Counted from the stretch's first letter, positions 1 through 7,538 are shown. The stretch is DNA of 21,880 bases from a virus (IMGVR_UViG_3300023184_000574:1-21880); one strand, 5' to 3'. Notes: generated by a model from the sequence alone, not told the origin. A program made the numbers and translations.

Positions 1-61
1 ATTCAATCCATCCACGGGCGTTTTAACCGCCTCGGGCGGGGTCACAGGGGGCACATTCTGA
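1..61 (+). CDS. C-terminal end of a tail fibre-type protein (partial)
   Basis: An open frame enters from the left edge (first full codon at base 2) and stops with TGA at 59-61. The visible tail reads FNPSTGVLTASGGVTGGTF. The 'FNPsTGvLTA' phrase is typical of repeat units in phage tail fibre proteins, so a fibre or tail protein is likely. The stop overlaps the next start as TGATG, the usual sign of translational coupling in a phage operon. Only 19 residues are visible, so the identity is weak, but the frame and the overlap support a real gene end. Confidence 0.55.
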   Translation, partial: FNPSTGVLTASGGVTGGTF

Positions 62-336
62 TGTGGAAAATCTTGGAAATCCAAGCTGATGGCGACTTGA
101 TCACAGGCGCACGGTATTTCTGCGCTAAAAACGGGGTGGAAACTGAAGGATGGTGGAAGTTTGCCGAGCCAAAGCTGATCGTGCCATTTGCTGATGTGAC
201 CGAAGATATTGTGATCGGCTGGGTGACTGCCGACATTGGCGCACAGGTCGAGGCCAGATTAGATGAACAAGCTGCGGCAACCCAACGGGTAGTTGTCGCC
301 CCCTGGTTGCCCCAGGTCTTTACACCGAGCATTTGA
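61..336 (+). CDS. Small phage protein, DUF7936-like tail-region accessory
   Basis: A 91-residue protein of unknown function. It has the pattern of a family common beside phage tail genes: a short N-terminal beta stretch, a VETEGWWKF-like core, then 'IVPFADVTEDIVIGWVTADIG' (residues about 40-60) and a helical end rich in Ala, Gln and Arg. I recognise the 'aDvTEdivIGWV' phrase as the hallmark of this family (DUF7936-like, by memory). The ATG at 61 overlaps the previous stop (TGATG), and an AGGGGG ribosome site lies at 46-51. The next gene starts 9 bases after its stop. A structural or tail-assembly role would be inference only. Confidence 0.75.
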   Translation: MWKILEIQADGDLITGARYFCAKNGVETEGWWKFAEPKLIVPFADVTEDIVIGWVTADIGAQVEARLDEQAAATQRVVVAPWLPQVFTPSI

Positions 337-345
337 GGAATCAAT

Positions 346-843
346 ATGGCAGTATTTTTATCACCAATTGGCGGGGCTGGGTGGCAGTTTTTCAATAACG
401 ATGGCACGGTGTTATCGGGTGGAAAACTTTACACATATGCAGCAGGAACAACAACCCCAAAGGCAACATACACAACATCCGCTGGAAATATTGCTCACTC
501 CAATCCAATTATTTTGAATTCCGCTGGTCGTGTATCAACTGGGGAAATTTGGTTAACAGTATCAACTTATAAGTTTGTTTTAAATACATCAACTGATGTG
601 CTTATTGCAAGTTACGACAATATTTCGGGAATTGGTGCGGCAGAATTTCAAGTTCAAAACTTTACTGGTACAGGTTCGCAAACTGTATTCACGTTAAGTT
701 CTGCATCATTGGGCGAAAACTTCACCTTTGTGTATATCAATGGCGTGTATCAGCAGAAAAACACTTACACGGTGTCAGGCACAATGTTGACGTTTTCACA
801 AGCGCCGCCGCTTACTTCATCCATTGAAGTCATGTTCAATTAA
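346..843 (+). CDS. Tail fibre/spike protein with head-binding-type N-terminal domain
   Basis: A 165-residue receptor-binding-apparatus protein. The first 100 residues match a widespread phage fibre module: 'GWQFFNNDGTVLSGGKLYTYAAGTTTPKATYTT', then 'NPIILNSAGR', then 'YKFVLNTSTDVLIASYDNISG'. In related phages this module leads longer fibres and attaches them to the tail. The C-terminal 65 residues form a small beta domain (GTGSQTVFTLSS ... FVYINGVYQQKNTYTVSG) that is common in adhesion parts of fibres. Here the protein stops after that domain, so it may be an adaptor that carries the next two proteins. The GAGG at 335-338 precedes the ATG. The gene belongs to the AT-rich fibre cluster and is followed by the next gene after 8 bases. 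Confidence 0.75.
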   Translation: MAVFLSPIGGAGWQFFNNDGTVLSGGKLYTYAAGTTTPKATYTTSAGNIAHSNPIILNSAGRVSTGEIWLTVSTYKFVLNTSTDVLIASYDNISGIGAAEFQVQNFTGTGSQTVFTLSSASLGENFTFVYINGVYQQKNTYTVSGTMLTFSQAPPLTSSIEVMFN

Positions 844-851
844 GGTAAAAC

Positions 852-1811
852 ATGGCACAAACAGGCTTCACCCCAATCCAACTGTATTCTTCAAGTACAG
901 CAACCAATGTGCCATTGGCGGCAAATCTTGCCACGGGCGAATTGGCAATCAACATCACCGATGGAAAACTGTTTTACAAAGACAATGCGGCTGCGGTTCA
1001 AGTTATTGGATGGAAAGTTGTCCCAGCTACGGCTGGCGGTACGGGGCAAACGTCTTATGCGGTGGGTGATTTGCTTTATGCGGATACCACCACAACCCTT
1101 GCAAAACTTCCTGATGTAGCCACGGGTAATGCTCTTATTTCTGGTGGCGTTGGGGTTGCGCCAAGTTGGGGCAAGATTGGTCTTACAACCCATGTATCTG
1201 GTGTTTTACCTGTTGCCAATGGTGGGACAAACGCATCCACCGCCAGCATCACATCGTTCAACAACATCACAGGTTATTCAGCATCAGGTGCAACAGGAAC
1301 AACCACTACAAATTTGGTATTTTCCACAAGCCCAACGCTTGTAACGCCAACTTTAGGTGCGGCACTTGCCACTAGCATAAAATTTGGTTCGGGTACTGTT
1401 TTATCAACATATGAAGAAGGTACATGGACACCAAATTTAACTGGTGATGGCGGCGGTAGTGGTCAGACATATACATCACAAACAGGAACATACACAAAAA
1501 TTGGTAGAGTTGTTACTGTTAATTTTTACATTAATCTAAGCGCCAAAGGAACTATTACTGGAAATGCAATTATTAGTAATTTGCCTTTTACTGTTTTAAA
1601 TACTGGGTCACTTATTGCTGGCGGCGCTTTGGCGTTATGGTCAAATTTAGCAGTCAATCACAATGTTATTGGTATGTTTTGCAACACTAATAGCACAAAC
1701 ATTTATCTTTGGGGAAGCATAGTTGTTGCATCAACGCCCCCATATTTAACAACAACTGATATTGCTAACAACACCCGTTTTTGGGGTTCAGTTACTTATA
1801 TGACCGCATAA
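852..1811 (+). CDS. Tail fibre protein with GGT repeats
   Basis: A 319-residue fibre protein. Residues 1-55 are the common fibre N-terminus ('FTPIQLYSSSTATNVPLAA', then 'GELAINITDGKLFYKD'). The middle carries spaced GGT turns ('ATAGGTGQTSYAVGDLLYA', 'LPVANGGTNAS') typical of the shaft of many phage fibres. A 'TYEEGTWTPNL' joint near residue 190 introduces a C-terminal beta domain (YTSQTGTYTKIGRVVTVNFYINLS ... NLPF). The same joint-plus-domain occurs at fibre tips of unrelated phages and probably contacts the host surface. AAGG at 842-845 precedes the ATG. The second half is markedly AT-rich compared with the capsid genes, suggesting exchange. No intramolecular chaperone protease is visible. 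Confidence 0.8.
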   Translation: MAQTGFTPIQLYSSSTATNVPLAANLATGELAINITDGKLFYKDNAAAVQVIGWKVVPATAGGTGQTSYAVGDLLYADTTTTLAKLPDVATGNALISGGVGVAPSWGKIGLTTHVSGVLPVANGGTNASTASITSFNNITGYSASGATGTTTTNLVFSTSPTLVTPTLGAALATSIKFGSGTVLSTYEEGTWTPNLTGDGGGSGQTYTSQTGTYTKIGRVVTVNFYINLSAKGTITGNAIISNLPFTVLNTGSLIAGGALALWSNLAVNHNVIGMFCNTNSTNIYLWGSIVVASTPPYLTTTDIANNTRFWGSVTYMTA

Positions 1812-1820
1812 AGGAAAATC

Positions 1821-3278
1821 ATGGCGCTTACCAAAGTATCTTATTCAATGATTACCAGCGCACCAGCTAATGTGTTGGATTACGGCGCTGACCCAACAGG
1901 GGCGACAGATTGCACTTCTGCCATCAATGCGGCATTAGCTGCATCCAATCAAGTTTTTATGCCGCCAGGAACTTATTTGGTATCTACTGGGACAGCAAGT
2001 ATTGCCATTCCTTTAAATACAGGTAATAAATTATTTGGCGTTGCTGGAAAAACCATTATTAATGGAACAATAGCAGGGTATGTTTTTCATGTTAACGCAG
2101 TAACTGATGTAGAAATCAATGGAATTACTATTAATGCAGGTTTTGTAAGTAGACCAATAACTATTACAAATAGCAGCAAAGTAATAATTCAAAATTGCAC
2201 ATTGAACCAAGGCAATAATGATACTCTTTACATTAGCGGCGGTAACGGCATTTCTATTTTAGATTGCTACATCAATGACGCAGTAAGAAATGGCGTATCT
2301 GTTATTGGTGGCACGAACATTACTATTGATGGATGTGAAATTGTCGGTACTAATGCTTCCCGCACGGGTGGTTCGCCTTATTCGGGAATTGATGTTGAAC
2401 CTGACAGCGGAAATACAGTAGATGGAATTGTTATCAACAATAACTATATTTATAATTGGGCTGGGCATGGTTGTGCATTTGCTGGTATTTCCCCCAATGC
2501 AGTTAAAGATGCTAAATGCACCAACAACACAATCATTAATACAGGGTTTGATTGCATTGGCGTGTTTGGAGATAATGCACAAAACGTTGTTATAGATTCA
2601 AATACTATATACACAGGCAGCAGGGGTGTTTTTAGCAATAACGTAGGTGCTACACCAGCAAGGCTTTTGATAAGCAACAATTCTATTTACCCAAGATCAG
2701 GTGTAACGACTGCATTGGGCATTGAATTTCAAGTTGACACACAAGCGGTAATTGTCGGCAATAAAATTGTTGGCATTGACACACCGATTAAGATTTCTAG
2801 TTGTATATCAGGCGTTAATATTGTTGGAAATCAAATAAGTGACGTTACAAATCCGCTAACTGTTTTTTCTTCTTCATTTGTTAACATTGTTGGCAATCAA
2901 TTTAAAGTTTCATACGGCATTGATTTGCAAACTGTTAACGGCGTATTAGTGTCGGGCAATCATTTTGCCGATATGCAAACCGCTGCCACACAAGTCATTG
3001 CGGCAAGAATTTCGTCAACAAACGTCAATGTCACCAACAATGCTTTTTATGGCGCTGGCGCTGGACTGACGGCATATTTCACCGCCAATGGTGCTGGTGC
3101 AAATGTGCGCCAAGCAAACAACAATTGGCAGTTAGTGACCGCCGCCCCAACAACAGGGTATTGGGTTCAAGGTGACATTGTGTATAACACCGCCCCCGCA
3201 AGTGCTGGATATATTGGTTGGGTTTGCACGGTGACAGGTTCACCTGGAACTTGGAAAACATTTGGATTGATTTCTTAA
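1821..3278 (+). CDS. Beta-helix tailspike (pectate lyase-like fold)
   Basis: A 485-residue protein with the standard tailspike opening: 'SAPANVLDYGADPTGATDCTSAINAAL' (residues about 13-40), then 'VFMPPGTYLVS'. This is the start of the pectate-lyase 3 / right-handed beta-helix fold. The body is a series of parallel coils of about 22 residues, seen as repeated 'IVGNK', 'IVGNQIS', 'IVGNQFK', 'VSGNHFA' at roughly 66-base spacing from 2751 to 2960, plus earlier 'INNNYI', 'TNNTII' and 'ISNNSI' coils. Such spikes bind and often depolymerise host surface polysaccharide. I cannot place catalytic acids, so enzyme activity is inference. The last 55 residues (NNNWQLVTAAPTTGYWVQGDIVYNTAP...GWVCTVTGSPGTWKTFG) are a short terminal domain frequent in phage spikes. 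The gene is AT-rich (17 of 60 bases G or C at 2101-2160). Confidence 0.85.
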   Translation: MALTKVSYSMITSAPANVLDYGADPTGATDCTSAINAALAASNQVFMPPGTYLVSTGTASIAIPLNTGNKLFGVAGKTIINGTIAGYVFHVNAVTDVEINGITINAGFVSRPITITNSSKVIIQNCTLNQGNNDTLYISGGNGISILDCYINDAVRNGVSVIGGTNITIDGCEIVGTNASRTGGSPYSGIDVEPDSGNTVDGIVINNNYIYNWAGHGCAFAGISPNAVKDAKCTNNTIINTGFDCIGVFGDNAQNVVIDSNTIYTGSRGVFSNNVGATPARLLISNNSIYPRSGVTTALGIEFQVDTQAVIVGNKIVGIDTPIKISSCISGVNIVGNQISDVTNPLTVFSSSFVNIVGNQFKVSYGIDLQTVNGVLVSGNHFADMQTAATQVIAARISSTNVNVTNNAFYGAGAGLTAYFTANGAGANVRQANNNWQLVTAAPTTGYWVQGDIVYNTAPASAGYIGWVCTVTGSPGTWKTFGLIS

Positions 3279-3284
3279 CCCGTA

Positions 3285-3330
3285 CCAGTTCGGACAACTG
3301 GAAACCTTAATGCCACGGTGGATGCCGTGG
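3285..3330 (+). other. Two tandem RNA hairpins between tailspike and next gene
   Basis: Two perfect inverted repeats lie back to back after the tailspike stop. CCAGTT/AACTGG occupies 3285-3290 and 3296-3301 with a 5-base loop. CCACGG/CCGTGG occupies 3313-3318 and 3325-3330 with a 6-base loop. Neither is followed by a T-run, so they are not standard intrinsic terminators. They could be RNA processing sites or stabilise the 3' end of the tailspike message. Confidence 0.5.
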
Positions 3331-3350
3331 CTGGAAACAAGGAAAATATC

Positions 3351-3593
3351 ATGGCTTTAGAGAAACAAATTGTTGTTGACTTGATTGAAACCATTGAAAA
3401 CGGTTGTGTTCAAGTTCGCACTTGCACCCGCATCATGGAAAATGGCGAGCAAATTAGTGGTTCATTTCACCGCCATGTCATTGTGCCTGGCGCCGACTAC
3501 AGCGCTGAAGACGCCAAAGTTCAAGCTATTTGCGCTGCGGTGCATACGCCTGAAGTGATTGCTGCTTACCAAGCGGCCCAAATTCCAGCATAA
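3351..3593 (+). CDS. Small conserved phage protein, function unknown
   Basis: An 80-residue protein (MALEKQIVVDLIETIENG..., 'VRTCTRIMENGEQISGSFHRHVIVPG', 'EDAKVQAICAAVHTPEVIAAYQA'). I know this type as a recurrent small gene next to tail fibre or structural genes, with no assigned role. The start at 3351 is preferred over an in-frame ATG at 3318: the later one has AAGGA at 3339-3343 with 7-base spacing, while the earlier one falls inside the second hairpin. The protein has an N-terminal beta-hairpin pattern and a C-terminal helix, with no signal peptide or membrane segment. It is followed by 54 non-coding bases before the scaffold gene. Confidence 0.75.
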   Translation: MALEKQIVVDLIETIENGCVQVRTCTRIMENGEQISGSFHRHVIVPGADYSAEDAKVQAICAAVHTPEVIAAYQAAQIPA

Positions 3594-3647
3594 TGCTGAC
3601 AAAACCTTACCGGCGAGGTTCACCGGGGAATCTTAGGATTCATTGAA

Positions 3648-4430
3648 ATGACTGAAGAAGTCCAACAAAACCTAGCGGAAGTAGACTCCGCGCCAGCAAC
3701 GGAAGTGACGGCCACTCCTGAGACTGTTGAAAGTACGCCGGTAGTCGCTGATGAGCAGAAAGAATCTTCTAGGGTTTTTACCCAAGAAGAACTGGACGCA
3801 GCCATTGGCAAACGCCTTGCAAGAGAGCAACGTAAGTGGGAACGAGAACAAGCGCAGCGTCAGTCTGAACAACAGACGCTACAAGCAGCCCCAGCAGCAT
3901 CCGCTGACCAGTTTGAGTCTACTGAAGCCTACGCGCAAGCATTGGCCCTTCAGAAAGCAGAAGAGCTGATCGCCAAGCGTGACCAAGCCAGGCAGCAATC
4001 GCAAGTTCTTGAGAGCTACCACGATCTTGAGGAAGAAGCGCGGAGTAAGTACGACGACTTTGAACAAGTTGCCTACAACCCCAAACTTCCAGTCACGAAC
4101 GTGATGGCTGAAACGATTCAGTCTTCGGAGATTGGCCCTGAGTTAGCGTACTACCTCGGGTCTAACCCTAAAGAAGCGGAACGTATCTCACGCATGACGC
4201 CCTTGAGCCAGGCGAAAGAGATTGGGAAAATTGAAGCCAAATTGGTTTCAGCGCCCCCGGTCAAGAAAACAACGTCTGCGCCAGCACCGATTTCTCCCGT
4301 GACGGCTCGCTCCTCTGGAGCACCGGCTTATGACACTACTGACCCACGGTCTACCAAGACCATGAGTGCCTCAGAGTGGATTGAAGCCGAAAGAGCCCGA
4401 CAGATGAAAAAGATGCAGGCAACCCGCTAA
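3648..4430 (+). CDS. Capsid scaffolding protein
   Basis: A 260-residue, highly charged helical protein directly ahead of the capsid gene, the standard place for a scaffold. It has an acidic, Thr/Ala/Pro-rich N-terminus, then 'FTQEELDAAIGKRLAREQRKWEREQAQRQ' (about residues 44-72), a phrase found in many phage scaffolds, followed by a long Gln/Glu/Ala coiled-coil region. The end is basic ('EWIEAERARQMKKMQATR'). In P22 the basic C-terminal helical segment binds the coat protein, and this end could do the same (inference). P22 scaffold is somewhat longer (about 300 residues). It directs procapsid assembly and leaves before or during DNA packaging. No protease domain is fused to it. Confidence 0.85.
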   Translation: MTEEVQQNLAEVDSAPATEVTATPETVESTPVVADEQKESSRVFTQEELDAAIGKRLAREQRKWEREQAQRQSEQQTLQAAPAASADQFESTEAYAQALALQKAEELIAKRDQARQQSQVLESYHDLEEEARSKYDDFEQVAYNPKLPVTNVMAETIQSSEIGPELAYYLGSNPKEAERISRMTPLSQAKEIGKIEAKLVSAPPVKKTTSAPAPISPVTARSSGAPAYDTTDPRSTKTMSASEWIEAERARQMKKMQATR

Positions 4431-4450
4431 ATTTTTAAAGGACTTTTTCC

Positions 4451-5650
4451 ATGGCTAACAGTATCTTAACCATCGACATGATCACGCGCAAAGCGCTTGA
4501 GATTCTCGAAAACAACCTTGTGTTGACCCGTAACGTGAACCGTCAGTACGACGACAGCTTTGCTGTTGAAGGTGCCAAGATTGGTTCAACCCTGCGTATT
4601 CGCCTGCCTGATCGTGCTTTGGTGACCGACGGTGCCGCCTTGCAAGTTCAAGACGACAACGAGCAGTTCACCACCTTGACCGTGTCAACCCAAAAGCACA
4701 TTGGTGTCAACTTCACATCTGCCGAATTGACCATGCAGTTGGATGACTTTGCAGAGCGTGTGTTGAAACCTCGTATCAGCCAGTTGGCCAGCTCCATCGA
4801 CGCTGACGTTGCCAATGCGTACAAGAGCATCGGTAACACCGTCGGCACGCCTGGCACCACTCCTTCGACTTCTTTGGTGCTGTTGCAAGCCCAGCAGAAG
4901 CTGAACGAGAACGCCGCTGTGATGAACCCCCGTTATGCCACCGTCAATCCTGCCGCTAACGCTGGTTTGGTCGAAGGCATGAAAGGTCTGTTCAACCCCA
5001 CCGATACCGTGTCACGCCAGTTTAAAAACGGCATGATGGGCATGGGTGTGTTGGGCTTTGACGAAGTCAACATGTCTCAGTCAATCAAGCAGCACACCAC
5101 CGGCACCCGCATTGCTACTGGCAACACCACTGGTGCTGCGGTAACAACTGAAGGTTCTTCTACCCTCACGTTGACTGTTGGCTCTGGTGAAACCCTTACC
5201 GTTGGTGACGTGTTTACGATTGCTGGTGTTTACGCTGTAAACCCGCAAACCCGTGAATCCACTGGTTCGTTGTTCCAGTTTGTGGCTTTGGCGTCAACGA
5301 CTGCCACCACCACTGCTACCGTGACCGTGGCTCCTATGTACTCAGCAGCTCACGCTCTGGCTACTATGTTGACTTTGCCCGCTAACTCTGCCGCTGTGGT
5401 GTTTGTGGGTGCTGCTTCAACCCAGTATCCCCAGAACTTGGTCTATCACAAGGACGCCATCACGTTCGCTACCGCTGACTTGTTGCTGCCCCAGGGCGTA
5501 GACATGGCTGCGCGCGCCGTTCACAACGGCATCAGCTTGCGTGTGGTTCGTCAGTACGACATCAACAACGACCGTATGCCTTGTCGTATTGATGTACTCT
5601 ACGGCTATTCCACCATTCGTCCTCAGATGGCTTGCCGTCTGTGGGGTTGA
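4451..5650 (+). CDS. Major capsid protein, P22 gp5-like
   Basis: A 399-residue coat protein with the HK97 fold expected for the P22 coat family. Recognisable parts are 'ITRKALEILENNLVLTRNVNRQYDDSF', 'IGSTLRIRLPDRA', 'KHIGVNFTSAELTMQLDDFAERVLKPRISQLAS' and 'NPAANAGLVEGMKGLFNPTDTVSRQFKNGMMG', all typical of the family. An insertion-like beta region rich in Thr/Val/Gly (about residues 225-300) fits the accessory domain of P22-type coats. The C-terminus 'PCRIDVLYGYSTIRPQMACRLWG' is also typical. P22 coat is 430 residues. AAAGGA at 4437-4442 precedes the ATG. A hairpin right after the stop (5654-5676) probably ends or trims the abundant coat message. Confidence 0.93.
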   Translation: MANSILTIDMITRKALEILENNLVLTRNVNRQYDDSFAVEGAKIGSTLRIRLPDRALVTDGAALQVQDDNEQFTTLTVSTQKHIGVNFTSAELTMQLDDFAERVLKPRISQLASSIDADVANAYKSIGNTVGTPGTTPSTSLVLLQAQQKLNENAAVMNPRYATVNPAANAGLVEGMKGLFNPTDTVSRQFKNGMMGMGVLGFDEVNMSQSIKQHTTGTRIATGNTTGAAVTTEGSSTLTLTVGSGETLTVGDVFTIAGVYAVNPQTRESTGSLFQFVALASTTATTTATVTVAPMYSAAHALATMLTLPANSAAVVFVGAASTQYPQNLVYHKDAITFATADLLLPQGVDMAARAVHNGISLRVVRQYDINNDRMPCRIDVLYGYSTIRPQMACRLWG

Positions 5651-5653
5651 TCT

Positions 5654-5676
5654 GAAACGGGGCTTCGGCCCCTTTC
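5654..5676 (+). terminator. Terminator-like hairpin after the capsid gene
   Basis: GGGGC (5659-5663), a TTCG tetraloop and GCCCC (5668-5672) form the core. GAAA at 5654-5657 pairs with TTTC at 5673-5676 across a single bulged C. The T-run is short (three), so termination is probably partial, which suits a point just after the most abundant late product. Confidence 0.6.
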
Positions 5677-5706
5677 GTCGTAACATCTTTTTCAAGGAAA
5701 TCTATC

Positions 5707-6132
5707 ATGGCTACTCTTCCCAATGGCGCAGGCGGTTACCAAGTTGGTGACGGCAACATCAATGAAATGCAAATTGAGACCCAAGCTACCCCAGCAACGG
5801 CAACTGTCACGGCAACGCTGACAACTGCTCAAGTGCTGAACGGTATTATTTTGGGCACTCCCACCACAACCGCAGCGGCTTATACCCTGCCTTTGGCTAC
5901 TGATCTGGACGCAGCCTTGTCCAGCGCTAAAGTCAACAGCAGCTTTGATTTCGTTGTGGTGAACACCAACGGTTCTGGCAGCGGCGTGATTACCATTACG
6001 ACCAACACCGGTTGGACCATCGGTTCTTCTGGCTCACAAGGCTTGATGACCGTCACCACCGCTGGTACTTCCCAAATGTATCGTGCAGTGAAAACTGGCG
6101 ACGGCGCTTGGTCTTTGTATCGCATTGCCTAA
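5707..6132 (+). CDS. Putative head decoration/fibre protein
   Basis: A 141-residue, Thr/Ala/Gly-rich beta protein between capsid and head-completion genes. It opens with 'LPNGAGGYQVGDGNINEMQI'. The core has 'AAAYTLPLATDLDAAL', 'VNSSFDFVVVNTNGSGSGVITITTNTGWTIGSSG' and ends 'YRAVKTGDGAWSLYRIA'. This beta-sandwich pattern is common in small proteins encoded after phage capsid genes and called head decoration or head fibre proteins. Position and composition support a virion surface role. The exact function is inference. CAAGGAA at 5693-5699 precedes the ATG. The gene lies between two terminator-like hairpins, so its level is likely set separately from that of the capsid protein. Confidence 0.65.
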   Translation: MATLPNGAGGYQVGDGNINEMQIETQATPATATVTATLTTAQVLNGIILGTPTTTAAAYTLPLATDLDAALSSAKVNSSFDFVVVNTNGSGSGVITITTNTGWTIGSSGSQGLMTVTTAGTSQMYRAVKTGDGAWSLYRIA

Positions 6133-6137
6133 ACCTA

Positions 6138-6161
6138 ATGGGGGCTTTGGCCCCCATTTTT
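6138..6161 (+). terminator. Intrinsic terminator
   Basis: A perfect 8-bp stem ATGGGGGC (6138-6145) / GCCCCCAT (6150-6157) with loop TTTG, followed by a T-run at 6157-6161. This is the best intrinsic terminator in the window. It sits 6 bases after the stop of the first decoration candidate. Confidence 0.8.
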
Positions 6162-6172
6162 AAGGAACAATC

Positions 6173-6589
6173 ATGCCAAATACCCAAGCAGTAGGCGTTG
6201 CGTATAGCGACCCCGAATTTACTACCTGTTACGCAAGCCAAGAAATTGGCTACAGCGCAGCAGCTCAAGGTGCTGTCACTCAGTTGACCAGCAAATCCAC
6301 AGGCGTGACGCTGAACAACAGCGCTGGTCGCATCACCATGAACGGCGCCGCTTTGGCTGCTGGCGCTGCTGTTTCGTTTGTTTTGACCAATTCATTGATT
6401 TCCATCAATGACACAATCATTGTGAATGTCTCCAGCAATACCACTGGCAGCGCACTTGGCGCGTACACTACTTACGTTTCGTATTTGGCTGCTGGTTCTG
6501 CCTTGATCACTTTGCGCAATTTGACTGCTGCAACTTCTTACTCAGAAGCTGTCATCATCAACTTTGCGATCATTCACGGCGCAGCCTAA
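6173..6589 (+). CDS. Putative capsid decoration protein
   Basis: A 138-residue beta-rich protein. 'AAQGAVTQLTSKSTGVTLNNSAGRITMNGAALAAGAAVSFVLTNS', then 'INDTIIVNVSSNTTGSALGAYT' and 'LITLRNLTAATSYSEAVIINFAIIHGAA', follow a pattern I know from many phages and prophages, where the gene sits just after the capsid and is predicted to be structural. It resembles the neighbouring decoration candidate only in overall style (small, Ala/Thr/Ser-rich beta protein). TAAGGAA at 6161-6167 precedes the ATG, right below the preceding terminator, so it is either read through or starts from an unseen promoter. It is followed by its own terminator-like hairpin. Confidence 0.7.
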   Translation: MPNTQAVGVAYSDPEFTTCYASQEIGYSAAAQGAVTQLTSKSTGVTLNNSAGRITMNGAALAAGAAVSFVLTNSLISINDTIIVNVSSNTTGSALGAYTTYVSYLAAGSALITLRNLTAATSYSEAVIINFAIIHGAA

Positions 6590-6595
6590 CCAACC

Positions 6596-6621
6596 AGGGG
6601 GCTAATCACCCCCTTCTTTTT
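6596..6621 (+). terminator. Terminator-like hairpin abutting the next start codon
   Basis: AGGGGG (6596-6601) pairs with CCCCCT (6609-6614) around a 7-base loop and is followed by TTCTTTTT (6614-6621). The ATG of the next gene begins at 6622, directly at the end of the T-run, where a ribosome site would normally lie. Confidence 0.7.
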
Positions 6622-6819
6622 ATGCCAGTTATTTACATGTCGCATGAAGTCCACGGCGCCAAAGTTGCAACGATGGAACTTGAAGCTGTAGAAGATGAAA
6701 AAAATGGCTGGACACGCTATACTCTTGACACGCCCGATGTTGTTGAAGAGGCGGCTCCACAGGAAGTAAAACGTAGACGTGGCCGTCCTACTATTGAGGC
6801 GGTCGAACAAGGAGCGTAA
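6622..6819 (+). CDS. Small phage head-region protein with basic RGRP tail
   Basis: A 65-residue protein: 'VIYMSHEVHGAKVATMELEAVEDEKNGWTRYTLD', an acidic linker, then KRRRGRPTIEA. Short proteins with 'HG.KVA...EA..DEKNGWtRY' occur regularly just before head-tail adaptor genes in phages. Their role is unknown. The end contains an AT-hook-like core (RGRP), which suggests nucleic-acid contact, but the motif is short and could be chance. No Shine-Dalgarno sequence is visible: the start codon touches the T-run of the preceding hairpin. A later in-frame ATG (6637) has no ribosome site either. The next gene starts 2 bases after its stop and has GGAG at 6811-6814. Confidence 0.7.
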   Translation: MPVIYMSHEVHGAKVATMELEAVEDEKNGWTRYTLDTPDVVEEAAPQEVKRRRGRPTIEAVEQGA

Positions 6820-6821
6820 AG

Positions 6822-7538
6822 ATGGCCACCTATTCTGCTGCCGATCAGATCAACCGGGCGCTGCGGCTGCTGGGCGTGCTGGCCGAAGGCGAAACCCCTT
6901 CTGCGTCAGTGTCTCAAGATGCGTTGATGGCCCTTAACCAGATGATCGACTCATGGAATACTGAGCGTTTGTCTATATTCAGCACCCAAGATCAGGTGTT
7001 TACCTGGCCTGCTGGATTTATCAACCGAACCCTTGGCCCCACTGGCGACTTTGTAGGCAACCGGCCAATACTGTTGGACGACGCTACCTACTATCGTGAC
7101 CCAGGCACCAACGTGTCGTTTGGTATCAAGTTTATCAATCAACAGCAGTATGACGGCATTGCTGTTAAGACGGTAACGTCTACGTACCCGCAAGTGTTGT
7201 TTATCAACATGAGCTATCCTAACGTTGACATGTACATCTACCCCAAGCCCACACGGGACTTGGAATGGCATTTTATTTCGGTTGATGAGTTGGATCAGCC
7301 CGCTACTTTGGCAACCAACATTTTGTTCCCGCCTGGGTATTTACGTGCTTTCACGTACAACTTGGCCATGGAGTTTGCGCCCGAATTTGGTGTTGAGCCC
7401 AGCCCCCAAGTGCAACGCATTGCCATGACCAGCAAGCGCAACTTGAAGCGCATCAACAACCCCGATGACGTCATGTCGATGCCTTACGCCATCGTGGCCA
7501 CTCGCCAGCGCTTTAACATCTATGCCGGCAATTACTGA
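6822..7538 (+). CDS. Head-to-tail adaptor, P22 gp4-like
   Basis: A 238-residue protein of the P22 tail accessory factor gp4 family. The opening 'AADQINRALRLLGVLAEGETPSASVSQDALMALNQMIDSWNTERLSIFS' is the family's signature helical region. 'QVFTWPAG', 'RPILLDDATYYRD', 'YPNVDMYIYPKP' and 'ELDQP' follow in the expected order. The C-terminal helices (YLRAFTYNLAMEFAPEFG...) are also typical. In P22, gp4 binds under the portal and begins tail assembly. P22 gp4 is shorter (166 residues), and longer versions are common in environmental phages. The stop overlaps the gp10-like start (TGATG), fitting the stepwise assembly of the two partners. Confidence 0.85.
   Translation: MATYSAADQINRALRLLGVLAEGETPSASVSQDALMALNQMIDSWNTERLSIFSTQDQVFTWPAGFINRTLGPTGDFVGNRPILLDDATYYRDPGTNVSFGIKFINQQQYDGIAVKTVTSTYPQVLFINMSYPNVDMYIYPKPTRDLEWHFISVDELDQPATLATNILFPPGYLRAFTYNLAMEFAPEFGVEPSPQVQRIAMTSKRNLKRINNPDDVMSMPYAIVATRQRFNIYAGNY

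Noticed and set aside
346-3278. Diversity-generating retroelement acting on the fibre genes
   Set aside because: No reverse transcriptase, template repeat or C-type lectin end is visible in the window. The repeats seen are protein-structural (GGT turns and beta-helix coils).
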